A stretch of DNA of 64,000 nucleotides from Trichostrongylus colubriformis (Eukaryota > Nematoda > Chromadorea > Rhabditida > Trichostrongylidae): assembly GCA_963978905.1 (NCBI GenBank), contig OZ022256.1, positions 47,788,001 through 47,852,000 of the forward strand, read 5' to 3'. Position numbers and translations under genes: made by a program. The notes below the pieces were generated by a model. That model was not told the origin of the DNA and searched no databases. It worked only from the letters and a program-made list of their open reading frames with translations. This document shows, piece after piece, positions 31,479-46,400 of the stretch (positions are counted from its first letter, which is position 1; each line of letters begins with the position of its first letter).

Positions 31479-34400
31479 TCAGCTTTGAGGAGGTGGCGCA
31501 GAATAGTTGTCCCTTTGACGATGGGGACCATCGAAGGTCATGTTGGCCTGCGACGCACCGTCACCAGTAGTCGTTGATGAGCCTGATGCCGATGTCGAAG
31601 ACGACAAGCCATGAATGGCCAGTAGCTGCGCAGCCAGTGTAGAGCAATCCAATCGGCGAGATGATGGTCTCTGTAACCGGTGAAATCAGCTGCTTGCTTG
31701 AAAACCAGACAGGCAGAAACCAAATGGAGAACGATTTTCATGGAAGACATCAATCCCTCTACAGCACCCATGATCACTCAACATCGAAGGATGTTCCTCA
31801 AGAAACCGAGACGAAGAATACAAATTTACAGGAAGCAAAGAAACGCTGCTAATGGAACGCGTCAAAATTTACTCGCTAAAAAGAAGCGACAGCTCGTTCA
31901 CAGCACGCACAGCATCGGTGGAATACACCAAAATTTCTATAAGACGATCTCACAAGGAAAGCTAAGCCCGCTCAATTAGCTAAAATATTTTGGCACCCCT
32001 GTACTTCGGGTGCATATATTATAGGCCAGGATCTCGCAATGCGGCTACTTCACCGCGAGTTGCTGCAGCCTGGGGGATTCCGATCTGGACGCATAAGCCC
32101 CGCAAAATACTGACTTCGCGAAATACATCCCCTCCCCCATTTTAGCCGCTGCAAAAGACACAAAACATGGCTTGTCGGATGCTCAGCGCTGAACATCTTC
32201 AAATTGCTTGTGTATGAATTAGCATGGCCAAAGTTTTGAAATTCTCACAGTTACTATCTCATCAATCCGAAACAATGAAAAAAAAACGCTTGATGTTCAA
32301 ACAGCTTCTGCGATGTCTTAGTTGGGCCCTAAAATTATGGCGATGTCCTACCTCTCATTTCAGGCGCAATCGCCTCAGGAATCGAGTAATACAACGTACG
32401 TGACTCATCACGTCGAGCGCCGACGCGATAATGCGGATTTTCTGTCCTAATGGCACACCTCAAGAGCTAAGGCAATGATGTGCAAGGCAGCAAATGGCAT
32501 TACAGGGAATTCAAGGCAGGTCTTTTTTCGTAAACTGTGCCAAACGCCGATTCCGCTCATAATGTTTAATTATAAATGCTCAGTCCGTTCGCCATAATGT
32601 TTAACACGTTGGCGACCGCGCGTTTTCGCTTGTCTGCCACGTGGGACATCGCGCGCTCGCCTATGCCGAGAGCATTGGTGTTTTTGATACTACCTTTCCA
32701 AACCCGCTGGATTTCGCTAGTAGCTTGAGCGCTGATACAAAGTAGTGAGCGCTGCGAAACTTTAGATAACCCTCGAGAGCTTGAATAAGGGATTACTGCA
32801 TGGTAGCGATGGGAAGTGCTTAACCAGGTGATGAGCATGTGAAAAGAGTCGACGTCTCGCGAGTATAAATATCTTGACTAAGAATTGGATGGTCACAAAT
32901 CCCCTAACTGACTATGGATACCTACGACGACTTCATAGAGCTGAATGCTAGTTTTAACGATCTCTTGATCGACAGCGATGAGAACATACTTGTGCTGGAT
33001 GACGATACAAAGCATGAAAAAAAAACTTGTTGAAAAGATAGGAGTGTACCATTTTGACCCTAGATACCCTAGTGCATGTTGATCAAAATTAACTATGGAT
33101 TTCAAATCAGTTGAATAAAGAATTTTCTGTGCTGCGTCCCACCATTGGGACGCATTGTCCCACGCGGCAGAAAACGTGCGTCCCAGCATTGGGACGCAAT
33201 GTAGCCAACGTGTTAATTATAGTACCATACTTCTCCTTCCAAGCAACTAAATGATCCCTCATGATGTCTTTTGATAAGTACACCAACTTCTGTTTTGAGA
33301 TGGAACTGACCTCAGCGCTATTCGACAACACAGGAGGTGGACTGCCTGGCAACGACAAGGTGAAGGGTTGGTTACGGTAATGATGATGAGTGCTTTGAAG
33401 GCTCTGCGACATCTGATCACCACTTGATCCCTCCGGTGCTGCGGTAGCGGCTCTAATCATGCGCGATTGACGTTGTCGAGCACGAAGCTCTTCGAGTTCG
33501 ATCCGCTGCTGTTCGCGAAGGTGAAGCTGTTGCATACGATGTCTGAATGTGAATACAAGATAGCCACATGCGATGTTTATAATCATACAACCCAACGCAA
33601 AATTTACCTTCGAATCAGCGCCAGAACCTCGGGATCGTCATCGTCTTCATCTTCCGCCTAAACATAAACCACCATCTGACATCGACTTATAAACAGGAAG
33701 GAAGAGAACGGTCCCGCTTGATAAATGACAGCCGTTATCTATCTCTAGACCTTCTAACTGTTAAAAAGTTAGTTGAATGCGCGACCATTCAGTTCTTTCA
33801 TGCTTCGGAAAGAATTCAAGGCTGCATACTTTGGTTACAATGAATAGCGAGTCACTTAGCAACATAGGGGGGTAAGACCTTAGAACAGAAAAAAAAACAT
33901 GAATTTTAGCCTAGCCTGACTCAGAAAACCAAATCCCTAATGACAATGGAAGTGGGCTCTGATCTTTATATTTCGCAGTAATTACAAAGGAAATTTTAAA
34001 AAACAGCAGAATACAATGGAATATGAATATTGAAAATGTAAAAAGTAAGCAAATAAGGACCTGGCAATCGAAGTCCGATTCTGAAGTCGGCACTGGACTG
34101 AAGATGGGTGGTGTACCGACATGAAACATAGCAGCACTACCGCACATGCTCGATGCATCGTCGCGGTGCGTTGAAGCGTCGTCACGACAAACGCTTGGCC
34201 GCATGCTCGACGTTCCGAGAGTGCATGACAGTGCGCTTTCCAGATTCTTGAACGCAGCCAGACTATCGATGGCACGTAAGCGCTGCGTCAAATCTGGTGC
34301 TGTGTTTGAGGGCAACATTTGGGTTGCTGCACCACTTGCCTCCATGATCAGCCCTGGCCTTCTTTCTGGTGACGGTGATTCATCTTCCGACGTGACAGCA

Positions 34401-37400
34401 ACAGAAGTAGACGGTAGAGAGCACGCGGTGGTCAGCTGAGAGAACAAAGACACTAACTAACCCGAAGCACAACATATAAGTATAAGCAATGTAACTGTGT
34501 TAGTGTTGGACAAAGCACACCAGCTAGGTATAACCAAAACAAAGGTAAAAAGAAGCGGGTGACAACAAACACCGGCTAACATCGGAATTTTGCAAGCGAA
34601 ATCGAATGAAGAGTATGACTAGTTATACCGTAACCGTCTAGTAGAGGGACCACCAAAAACATCACCTACATGGTAAAGGTCTTGAGTTGAGCTGGCGAAG
34701 TGATGTGGCGGTGTTAGGCGTCCAGGCTCAGTAGCTGACAAAGGCGTTGGCTCTCTTTGCTCGGGGTTGATCACCTAGTAGTAGAAAGGCGACGTTATAC
34801 ATACGCGAATGGACAGAATTAAACTCAAGTCTAACAGCTACTGCTAAAATGCAGCAGTACTCTTAGCTTCAGCAAGAGAGTACATGGACTAAAAGAATAT
34901 TGCGCAAAACTGAAGCTCGCTCATGATATTTTGTTTCACGAAAACAGAAGAATTAAGAGGTAAACAAATCTGTAAAACAGACATACCTTCTGGAGAGCTT
35001 GAGCGAGACCATTGAGTGTATCGACGTGCAGTTCATCCGTTCCGCTAGCTGTTGTTTGACTTGAAGCATGTTCATCGTCTTCCTAAATATGTTGGAATGG
35101 TTGTGCTAGCTATACAATGACGAGCTCCCCAATCAAGAAAAGCCTATAGAATAATCTAGAGACTACTGACCAAAATAAAAAGCTCATGAGATCAAAATCG
35201 AGCGAAACACTGCAAAGTAAGCACAATTTGTTCTAGAGAAAAACTTCGAAAGAGCCAGCCACACGAGCAGTTTTGGGGATGTTTCCCAAAAAAAAGATAA
35301 TCCAGAGGAAAACCCTACAGGATTCAACTGACCAGTGATCGTAGAATAAATCACATAAGGAAAGTTTCCAAATACTGTGACAGACATGCACAATATGACA
35401 TCAGTAATGCACCTTCGGCTGTTGACTTGGCTGATTTGTTGACAGTTGATGTGGGGTGCTTTGAGGTGGTTGCAGATGTTGTGTGGTATGGGGCGGTTGC
35501 ACCGGATGCGCCATCTGATGCTCATCGCGTTGCTGCTGTTGAATTTGGCTGAGTACTGCGAGCTTCTCACTCAAGCCTATAAGGACATAGAACGGTTGAC
35601 ACGACATTGACCACAAATTTAGCAGAAAGTTTTCAAACCTGCCAAATCTGTAGCGATTTCACCAGTATGAGCTGGAGTATGAGGAAGACTGGTGGTAGGA
35701 TGAAGTGCAGTGTGTACATTGTGCACCTGCAATCGCAGCATGATCGTGTCGAATTGCCGCATACAGCAACAAGATGGTGGACACAAGTGACACCGATCAT
35801 CTTATTATATGTGCTACGTACATATGGGAAAGGGCGTTACTCCACTTGCGCAAGGGAAACCGGTCCACAACGTCACAGGGACACGGGGGATCAAAGTATT
35901 TTGTTAGCCTAATCACGTTGTTACTTAGTATGAACTTTCTTAAATGCCAATACAGCCATTCACTCATCATGTGATGGTCGCACCCATCCGGAATACCAAA
36001 ATTCTGAATGCATTTCAACTTCATGCTTTTGATAAATCATTGATCAGTCGAACATGAACGCACAGCTAAGGATTCTCCGCGCACTTCCTGTTCATGACTA
36101 ATACAGAATGACACACCAATCACATGCGGGTTCAATCTTTAGCATTTCATCAGTTAAACAATGAACCATCCTTCCCATTAACATCAAAATGGTGAATGCG
36201 GTGGAGAGAGCGGGCAGTAAATCTTAGCATAGTCCCCATAAACTGTTGAGTACCAGTATCCACTCCTCATGCATAAAATGAAAAAAAAAACAACAATGAA
36301 TAAAGAAACGAGAGAACAACAAGAAGAACCTGGTGCACAAGCGCTGTAGTTGACTGCGTCATTGCCTCCGGAATCGACCCATGAACTGATGTGCAACCAG
36401 CTGACACCGTTGACACTCCACTGACCTATAAAAAAACCTTCAAAACAGGTACAGCATGGAAAGAAACAAAAACTTATGATAAGCTACCTTTCTTAGCTCT
36501 GAATCCAACTTTTGCAAAGCAGAGAGATCAACGTGTGGCGTCACGTGAGTTGGAATCGTGAGCGAAGCCGTGCTTGTAGCGACACTGAGACCTTGTGCAG
36601 GCATCACGCTCGTTTGGGTAGTTGTCTCAGATGTTGCTTGCACAGACGAAGTTGATGAAGCGGTTGGCCCTGTCGGGATAGAGATGGTAGCGGGTGAAAT
36701 CATAGGCGCAGGAATCTGAAGAGAGTGGGATAGGAACTCCCACACTGTAATAGCCAACAAAGAAAATTTGATAAAGAAAGACGATCCAAGCGCTCAAACT
36801 CACTGTCATAGTCGCGGTAACAGTGGTGGTAATTGGAGGTTGAACTGCCAGTGGTGTGGATGCTGAGCCCATACTCGACATGCTGGCCTCGGTATGAGTA
36901 GATGTTGAAGAGGAGAAGCCAGATTCAACAGAAGAAGTCGGAGCGAGTGTTGCTTGTACTGGTACACTTTGAACCTGAAGATTTTGAGTACAAAACCAAT
37001 CAAATGACTCCACGAATAGTTTATTGAACGACAGCACCTTAAATCGGCTTCCGGTGCTGATGTTACTGGTCACCGAGGACGTATTTGAATGAGCCGTTGT
37101 ACTTGGTGACGATCCGTTCGACAACATCGTTGGGGCGGATGGACTCAGTTGTTGTGCACGGGCCACAGGAGGATGGGCGTTGGTAGCTTCGCCCGTCGCA
37201 GTGGTAGGATGTGGAGCCGGTGGTACAGCACTAACCACGGATGGAGTAACCTACACTTAATGTTTTGTTCTGAATAGTGCAAAGCGAATCGTCCCAAGAA
37301 CGCACCTGGAATCGTGAAGGTTTTACCGCTTGAGCGGGAACAGCCGTAATTGTGCTTGTAGACGAAGTTGTGCTGATCACGTGGGCCGAGGATGATTGCG

Positions 37401-40400
37401 GAACATAAGCTGGTTGTACAGGGGTTGTGGCTGAACTCGTTGAACTGTCACCATCCACACTGCGACTCGTTGCTGATATAGATTGCAGTGTCGGCTAAAC
37501 AGAGCCATATTGGACCGCGAGAGGGTGCAAGATTATTGAGATCACTTCGTTACACTCAGCCCCTCGCTTGTGAATGATGCCCTATTCAAAATCACACATA
37601 TCTCACGCATATCTTCACCTTTCAACATTCTACGGGAAAATGCCAAATTTTATCTAAACCTTACAAGAAACCCAATGGGAAAGAAACGCGTATCATGTGA
37701 AACGTCTACAAGTGTTGTTATCTTTCTAGAAGATACGGAATTTTGATGGATCTATAAACATCACATACTTTAGGAAGTTCAGCTCTAGACAGAGGAGGCG
37801 AAGCAGACGCAGCCGCTTTCGAAGCATGCGACGGAGCAGGTGCCTGTGGTGGTTTTGCGGCATTCAGTGGGACAGGTACTTGTGGTGCTGTCGGAGCAGG
37901 TGCATGTGGTGCTGTCGAAGTAGGTACTTGTGGTGCTGTCGGAGCCGCTGCTGTGGGTTGAGCTGTCACAGGAACTTTTTCAGTCGTCTGGCATGTTGCG
38001 TTGACCTGGACTGACGCTGGAGCGGGCGATACACCGGCCTAAGTACGAAATTCATATAGCATCGAAACGAGAGTGTAGTAAGTAACTTACTCTGCCAGTT
38101 GACGGGCCCGAGGAGATGTTTTGCGTGCTGGTTGTTGTAGTAGTTTGCGTCTCGACAACAGTAGTGAGCTTTGTGCCAACTACACGACTCACACCTTTGT
38201 TCACTAGCTGCAAATTGAAGTAATTTTGAAAAAACAAAATGAATAGAAATTCATACCTATACAGACCTCAATTATTTGCTCCAGCTGATCCTCCACAATG
38301 GCAACGTGATGTTGAGCAAGGCAGTTCTCTGCCAGCTAAGATGAAAAAATTACGTAAGAGGAGCACCTACATATAAAGAAAATGGTAATGAATTTATCAA
38401 ATATCAACACAACTAAGAGAGGAGAATGATAGTAAAAAGTAAAGCAGCTGATGTTGGTGGCGTAAAAAGAATCCGAGGAGAAAAGCATCTTGCGATTACG
38501 CTGCTAGTAAAATATGCAGTTTCAAAGGGATGTAACGAACGACTACTGACAGAAATCGAAAGCATTAGGAGATTGGAAAGTGACTTACAAGCTTCTCAGC
38601 AATCACCGATGGCTTGTCAGAATCAGGTGCAAATTGGAAGGTGACAGTTTTGTGTGCAGTGTCGAGTTTACAAGAGACCAGCTGTAAAGAATAAGGTTGT
38701 AATGAAGCTGATAGTCATCACCATTTCAAGCTTTGTTACAGTAACTTTCACAAAATGTACTCACTGGCTGATCCTTTGCATCATCGACTTTCAGGACTTC
38801 TAAAACGATCTTCCTCTTAGCTTTTTTCTTCTCTTCATGTGCCGAAATGGTCTGGGCATCAGGAAAATCCTCCGAAGGTGGCTAAAAACGTTACTTTCAG
38901 GCTACTACCTCACGAAAAAAATTACTCAAGATAATAAAACTGACCAGGGATGTTACATACTGTTGAGCAGTTTTGTCAGCTGATACGGTAGATCCTACAA
39001 TAGATGTGGTTTGGTGCACAGATGACAGGGTAGATGACGTCACTGGTGGTGAGACCACAGGCTGCTGAGAACTGGGAGGTTGCGTTGGTTCAGTATTAAC
39101 TGTAGCAGACGCTGCCGACGCTGATTCTCTCTGCAATACGTTTTCTCTATGATGTTGTCCGTGGATTATAGATACTCATTATAGATATTCATGTATTCAT
39201 GCGCAGCATTTCAAATATATAAAATAAAATACCGGTCAAAAATAAATGCAATTTTGCATTCTAACCGCAACTTTGTCGCCGTTTACATTAATGATTAAAT
39301 TTTTTCTGTGTTCTGAGGGCAATTGGTAGTCAAGTAAAGTATATAAGCTAGTTTTGGCGTAGGGTGCAAATTGAAAAATTTATTCAACTGAAGGCTCTGA
39401 AAATGACCAGAGCTTTCAAAAAATTCAATGAGCAATAAAAGGCTTATAACTTATCGAAACACAAAGGCGCGTAGTTTGGTCATTTTTGAGTTTTCAGTTG
39501 AATAAATTTTCTCCCTTCACCCCACTCTGCTGATATGCTATGCTTCATTGAGTACAACTTGCCTTCAAAGCACAAAAAATTGAATGAGAAATGTAAACAT
39601 CGACCATGCTCACGGTCAGAATCCAAAAACGCACATATTTTCTGACCTACTGTATATAAGCACACTTGCGGCTCAGTTAATTTGACGTAAGCGCTCCTTC
39701 CAACCCGACGACTCGCAACTTAGGATAAACTGCTGAGATGTAAAAACATTCACGGTAGTGAATAGCAAAGAGAACGGTGTGAGGCAGGAGCCTACTTGTT
39801 CAGCTTCGAGACGTTCTTTTTCCTTCGCGCGAGCTTTCATCTCTTCCTTGATAGCTTGCTCTTCACGCTGACGTTCTTCTTCTTCGCGTTGCCTCTTCAA
39901 TTCCGCTATTTTGAACTCTCTATCCCTCTTGAAGCTTTCCACCTGAAAGATATGGGAGCTTACCGCCAGTTATGTGTGGAGGATCTTTTCCTTTTCTCAC
40001 CTTATCTTTGATCAGCTTGGTAATCATCTTAGTGTCTTCATCGGGAATATGCTGCTGTTCAATCATTTGCTGGACTACCTTAAATGACCAATATGGACCA
40101 ACTTAGGCATCAGCTTTTCAGCCTACACCGTATTAAAGTTGCTATTAAAATATGTAACTGTAGATTAAAGACCTCTTCAGCTGTGTCATTCTCGATGTCA
40201 AAAGCAAACTGCAGCCCCTCATTTTCTTTGAACCTGTACTGCTTCCTCTTCTTCTCGTCGTAAACTCGCAACTGCATTTGTATCTGAAATGTAAATAATA
40301 GGTTGGTGCGTAATTGATGCGGTTTTTATTGCTGCTTTTTTTTCTGCAGTGAAAATTGACGTTTTAGCGACTACCAAGTGGGAAGCAGTCCTTGATTGCA

Positions 40401-43400
40401 ATGCTGAAAACGCTCCCGAATAACCATTAGAACACGCTTTTGTTGAATAAATGCTTTAAAATAGCCGCATGGTTACGTACGAACCCAATACAACTACTGC
40501 GTGAACAGATTTACATGCTCCAACCAACACTTCGTTGTACCAAATGTTATTGATCTATCAGACGGTACCTCCACATTCAACTCTGCTAGATCTTGATCCC
40601 GATTCCTGATCTCGACCCTGATTCCAATCAACTCTTCCGGGGTGAAGAAGTCATCAGCAAGCAGCTGCTTCACAGTACTCCTTTCCTCTCGACGCACTCT
40701 AAACATTAACACTTGATTTACACGAAACTCGAATTGATACAGATAGCAGGACAATGTAAGGCGATAGAAAAACAGTAAGGACACCCGACAACAGCAGCGG
40801 CTTAACCCATCAAACCTAACACTGACCCATCCGTCCAACAAATAATAAGCATAAAACAGCTCTTCTAAACATCGATGTAAGTCTTACCTGATACATCGAT
40901 CAATGATTTCACGAATCTCCGGATATTGCTGTGGAATCCTATTGAAACACTCTGGTTTCACACCCTAAATTGATGTAATTAGAGACGGAGCAACTTTGAA
41001 CAGTTATTTACGCACAATGGAAATGACTAACCGTAGTGACTTTGCGATATATTTGAGCTGGAAACTGACATTCCGTGTACGGATACTCTCCGGTTACCAT
41101 CTCTAACAGGCACATCCCAAAGGCATACACATCCACCGACTCATCGTACATTTCCTCATACATCTCGGGTGCCATAAATTCAGGTGTTCCTAAATTTGTA
41201 GACAGTTAGTTTTATACTGATAAATGATCCGTTCCGTGAGGGAAATACGCTGCCCATTAGTCTGCATTGCATACAAACCTTCCATTACATATGATGATTC
41301 GGCTCCCGACCAATAAATTTTTCATTTTCGGAAAAAACAATTAGCTAGGGTGAAACCTGCTGATAAAGATTTTAATCACATGAGTGGGGATGAGGAAGTC
41401 CAGTCACTCCACACACTGCAAGGTTTCTGGCAGTAGGGTACGGGTCAAGTGCTGTGTCCCTCAGCGTGGCTAACAGAGTTTGTCTGTTGGAATCAAGCTG
41501 TTCTCATGGTCATTTCTGATCGTATAAAAATAATTATGCCATTCGAACCACATCACATCAACTTCACTTCATGTTAAACAAACGTGGGGACGAGCTTTGC
41601 TGTCCACACCAAATTGCCAATCCCTCGTGTCACGGGTGTCTCTACAATCGCGCTCTTCTCACGAGCACAGACACTAATCACGTGTTCGCCGCCGTGCTGC
41701 ATATGATTGTTCCAGAGTGGTTTATCGCCCGTGTGTATACAAAATGAAAATCAGGTTTACCCCACCACACTCATGATATCATGAAATTCTATGGTCACGA
41801 GATGTGTACCCGAAGATCACGTTGCTTAACTAGAGATATTGATAGCACTTCTCAGTTCAGTCTAGCACCCGTGCTAGGTACAACAGAACAGTCACATGGA
41901 AACAAAATCCTTGAGTGTATGAAAACGAAAAATGACGAGAGTTGTATCTCGGCATGAGCCCGTCTGTCTTAACTAATTGGAAGACGAGCTCATAATTATA
42001 CGATAATATGGGTTATAAGCATAAAACCCCTTGCACTCCGCAGTTTGAACACATTCCTCGCTGAAACAGCATCTGCACTCAGTGGCGGAATACGTCGGCA
42101 CGTGCTCCTTGGACACACTGCGTGTTCGAGATGAAGCCAATCACCCGGGAAAACAACACAATGAATGCAAAAGTAACCGAACTATGAATACTGATACAAT
42201 AAAACCACCTTTACATATCAGCACTTACTTTTTGACCAAAAAGGAAAGCACACACACAAGAAATACTCACTGCACGAGCAGGGCTATTATGCGCCCCAAG
42301 AGCAAGTTGAATCGCGTACCAAAATCAACTTCAGCAACTAAAGAGAAAGGATGCGCCTTGGATAATACAAAGCTCTGTCAAGGCAGCGGTTAAGAACGTT
42401 AGAAGAAAACACAAAGCAAATACGTCGGTTACTTCAAAATGAGGCTAACTATGTTTGTTCGTAAAATCATAGCCAAAAATACTCGTAAACCTAAATGACA
42501 CCAGAGTGATCATGGGCCTATCAGTTCTGTAATACCGAACTCCAGTGTTCCGACCCCCAGAACAGCTGGAGAGAGATCTACAGCTGAGTCAAACGGAAAA
42601 GTTATAGGATAGCCCATGCACTCAAGACATTACCAGACACGTAGTGATTTTATGGAACGTAGCCTAAAAGAAAAACGATTCTTATTCTGTTACGCGCCTT
42701 CACAAATTTTACGATTAAGTTTGCGGGTTCCGGCAATGTATCGATGGGGAATACAGAAACAGCTACACAGAGTAGATAAAAACATTACACCATCGCACAA
42801 AACAATCACATCATCACCACGGATCCCTCTCAGCTGTTAAAAATGAGCACCAAACACTGAACAATGGGGCGATTTCATAATCCCCCAACAGAAAGATATC
42901 CAAAATACCTAAGCAGTATATCATTAAAAAATGTGTTTCAATGTTTCGATCCGTGTCTAATGATCAGAGGTGCTTCCACGCATGTTTATCAATAACAATA
43001 AACACCAACAGATCCGACTCACTAGTCTCCCATTCTTTGAGAACATCCCTACGCGATATATTGCCCCTCTCCCGTGGACAAACGCAGCCAAGCCGACTTG
43101 TATCGATTGCGTTCGGAACAAGTGCAACCAAACGGTTTCACATTACACCGCACCATGTACAAAGGAATGCGACTTCGACTGCATAACCGTCAGAAATTTC
43201 AGGCTCCAAGCAAATGTTCACAGCTTTGATGTTACTTCACCCTCTGTACTACAGAAAAGATCAAACAGTAAAACCTTTCTAAAAACCGATAAGCTGTGAA
43301 TTTGAGCTGATAAGCTGAGCACATTCACAATAAACTATGCAGCTATCATAATGCAACGCGCCTATCCTCTGAGTAGTTTCCTAATCCTCAAATATACTAT

Positions 43401-46400
43401 ACTGAAGGATTACAAAATAAATGTAATCACAGAGGCTGATCAAATCAAGCCGTCTCAGAAACGACCGACTAAACGATTGAGCATTGGTCTCAAAAGAGCC
43501 AGCCATTCTGTAGGAAAACATCATCCTATCGAGCTATATTTTAGTGAACTCCATTTGATCAATATATTAGGTTGTCCCAAAAGTCTTGTCGTATTTTTCC
43601 AAAAAAAATCAGTAACTCTTGTTCACTTCGAGGCAGGTCCAGGCGGTTCAGGAATATGGTAGAACGTTCCCTAAACTTTCTAGGAAAAATCATAATGACC
43701 AACCAGATCCCGTGGAGAGAGCTACAATGCCCGTTGTCGATACCCACCCAACTCGCGGTGTCATCTATTATGAGCGGTCTTGCGGCACCAAAACGACGGA
43801 AGCTTGCCACTCCATCAGCGCTGCATTGGGCAAGGGATGTGTGAGCTAGGAGACCGTGCGCCGCTGGTTCATCAGCTTCAGCAACGGCGAGATTGACATG
43901 AAAGACAAACCACGCTTGGGACTGTATTGGTTCTACGGATGGAATGCTTTTCCGCGAGGTACTGGTACAAGGCGAGACAGTCACCGCTACCGTATGCACC
44001 CACCAGCTCCAGCAACTCGCCGTCGCTGTTCGAGAAAATCGCCGAAAAAGGTCCGCGGTCACCCTCTTACATGACGACGCCCGCTCCAATTTCCTCCGAT
44101 TTCGCGAAAAGTGCCCAGGCCAAGTTACAGGAGCTTTTGCCGGCTGGGATATCCTGCCCCACCCGCCATACACTCCAGACATTGCCCTTTCTGACCAACA
44201 CCTTACCCATTCTCTCGAACCCTTCCTGGCCAAGAGAAAATTCCTTGATTATGACTTGCTTGCGAAGGCGATCGCTGACTTCTTCGACTCTCAGAACCCA
44301 GAGTTCTAGGAGGAGGGAATCAACGATTTTCCTATAAAGTAGCAGAGGGTTGCCGATAACAATGGTCACTACGTCGTTGCCTAATTGTTATTTGTTGGAC
44401 GAAAAAAATAAAAAGTGATGATCGAAAAAAATACGACAAGACTTTTGGGACAACCTAATATTTATGCGCTCTAATTTCCCCGAGCACCTTCTACAACGAC
44501 ACATCTTCGGAGGACTACTAAGCCGAAACCATGCATGAACTGTTCTTGTTCGTGGAATCGTAGGACCCAAAACTCACCTATGACACTTTTTGCATACGAC
44601 TTGTTTTTGAGCGTAGCAAGACCCAGATCTCCTATTTTGACACTGCCCGTAGTTCCAGTGATGAAAATATTGTCACACTTCAAATCTCTATGGATAACTG
44701 GAGGATTTCGAGAGTGCAAAAACGAAAGGCCTTTCAGAATTTGCCGGCACCACGATTTCAACACCTGTAAAACAACCATAAAAAATCTGACACATAGAAA
44801 CAGGAAGTAAAAATGCATGGGAAATCGCACCTTAATATTAATCCTTTTGAAACGTTTCAAATACATCTTCAGAGTACCAGAAGTCATTAACTCCGTAACT
44901 AATACAATGTACCTGAAGAGCATACTTGGAATGAATAAAATTTTCCGAATTTCTCTCAACTGTGAACGATAAATTTCACGTACTTTCTTTTCCCTGAAGG
45001 ATCAGTTCGTTCCCAGTAGTCATAGAACCGCACAATATTGGGGTGTTGAAGATCCTTCAGCATCTCGGCCTCTTCCCGAAAACGTTGCCTCTCGGCCTGA
45101 ACATAAATGAAATGAAATAGGACATTACATGTACTAGTAAGTCCACAGCAAATAACTCACCCTATTAAGTTTGCTCTCCTGTAACTCACACCACGCCACT
45201 GCCACACCTGTTTCAGTATCAAGTCCTCGATAAACCGTCTTGAAAGACCCACGACCGAGCTCCTCATCGAACTTGAGAAATCGCCCATCTGCACCACGAA
45301 TTGGAAAAATAAGATAACAGTGATAAAGGAATTACTGTAAATACTTACTGGGACTTTTATCAATAGGCTTTTCTTGAGCGTCAAAGTCATCGTCAACTTC
45401 AAGCTGCTCCTTCGCACGCACCTCTTCATCTCTTCTCTCTTTCTCCTTTTCATCCGTTATTGTCGGCACTGCCACTGCCTTGACCTCAGCAGATAATTGT
45501 TCACTGACCACAGGCGCAGCATCTCCAGCATTTGGTGACGCAATCGGTTTAGTTGCATTTCTGGAAAAGGAGGAATTCGTGGTCCAAGCGAGAAATTTAG
45601 GTATATGATTGCGACAACGCGAGAGTTGAAGAATCTTGCCCAGCGCCTCTGAGCGTATATCCTGTTTCATTCCAAAGGTCATTACCTAGGCCGAGCTAAA
45701 GAAAGACCCAAGACCCCATAATACAGAAAACAGTAACGATTTCTCTCATTTAGTTCAGCGAAAGAAGGCCAAAATCAAAAATTTTGTATTCGACTGAGAC
45801 CATTCCTCACCTGAATCGGAACGCGTTCTTACGACTTAGTCGCCGCAGAGCACATTTTCCCCTATGAAAGATTTTGTGGTAGAGCTCAGTGAGCAGCATA
45901 CCGTCAAAATATAGTGAATACACGATTACCAGCAAACTGTAGTGCTGTATAACGTGAAATAGTAGAATTCCTTGTGAATTAATTACAAACAGCGTAGAAA
46001 ACGCATAGTATGCCTGTCAAACAGGCGATTATAATGGTATGTGATACAGTAACAGGCCTGCTGTCGCTCGGCATGGTATTTTGTTGAACCTTAGTGAATG
46101 AATAATGTACCGATGGCGTGAGCTGATCGTGCCCAGCACGACAAGAGCTAGCGAGACATGAACGGGAGAGTTGAGGGATGTAGATCAATAACAAACTAGG
46201 TGAAATGGATTGATACATCGCTCGCAAACTGAAGCTGCCAAGAGTCAACTGGGAAAAAGAGCTTTTAAAACCATGTTTCAGGTAAGCACCGGCAACTGCT
46301 ACATCATAAATGGACTCTACGATGGAGCTCTGAAGGCGGTGAAGGGGCATGAAACGATACCATGAGCGGTTAATGGCGATTTATCATCTTTTTCTATCTG

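Larger units (their letters stand above)
31479..33658 (-). other. wnk-1: WNK C-terminal coiled region and last exons
   Basis: An acidic exon (33658-33609, [10 protein letters not shown]) leads into a coiled segment ([19 protein letters not shown]) at 33542-33311. The final exon 31670-31479 ends in SAPPPQS and TGA. The last intron (31671-33310) holds a piggyBac-type element. If the GTCAGT donor at 33310 is not used, the frame runs on into that element. Confidence 0.7.

Noticed and set aside
33107..33595. 162-codon ORF as the wnk-1 C-terminus
   Set aside because: It runs past a GTCAGT donor into the piggyBac-type element. Splicing at 33310 to the exon at 31670 keeps phase and ends in a natural stop. 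Read-through is kept only as an alternative isoform.
36627..37238. 203-codon minus ORF as a single exon
   Set aside because: It crosses two intron sequences with consensus sites; the split exons give the frame consistent with the rest of wnk-1.
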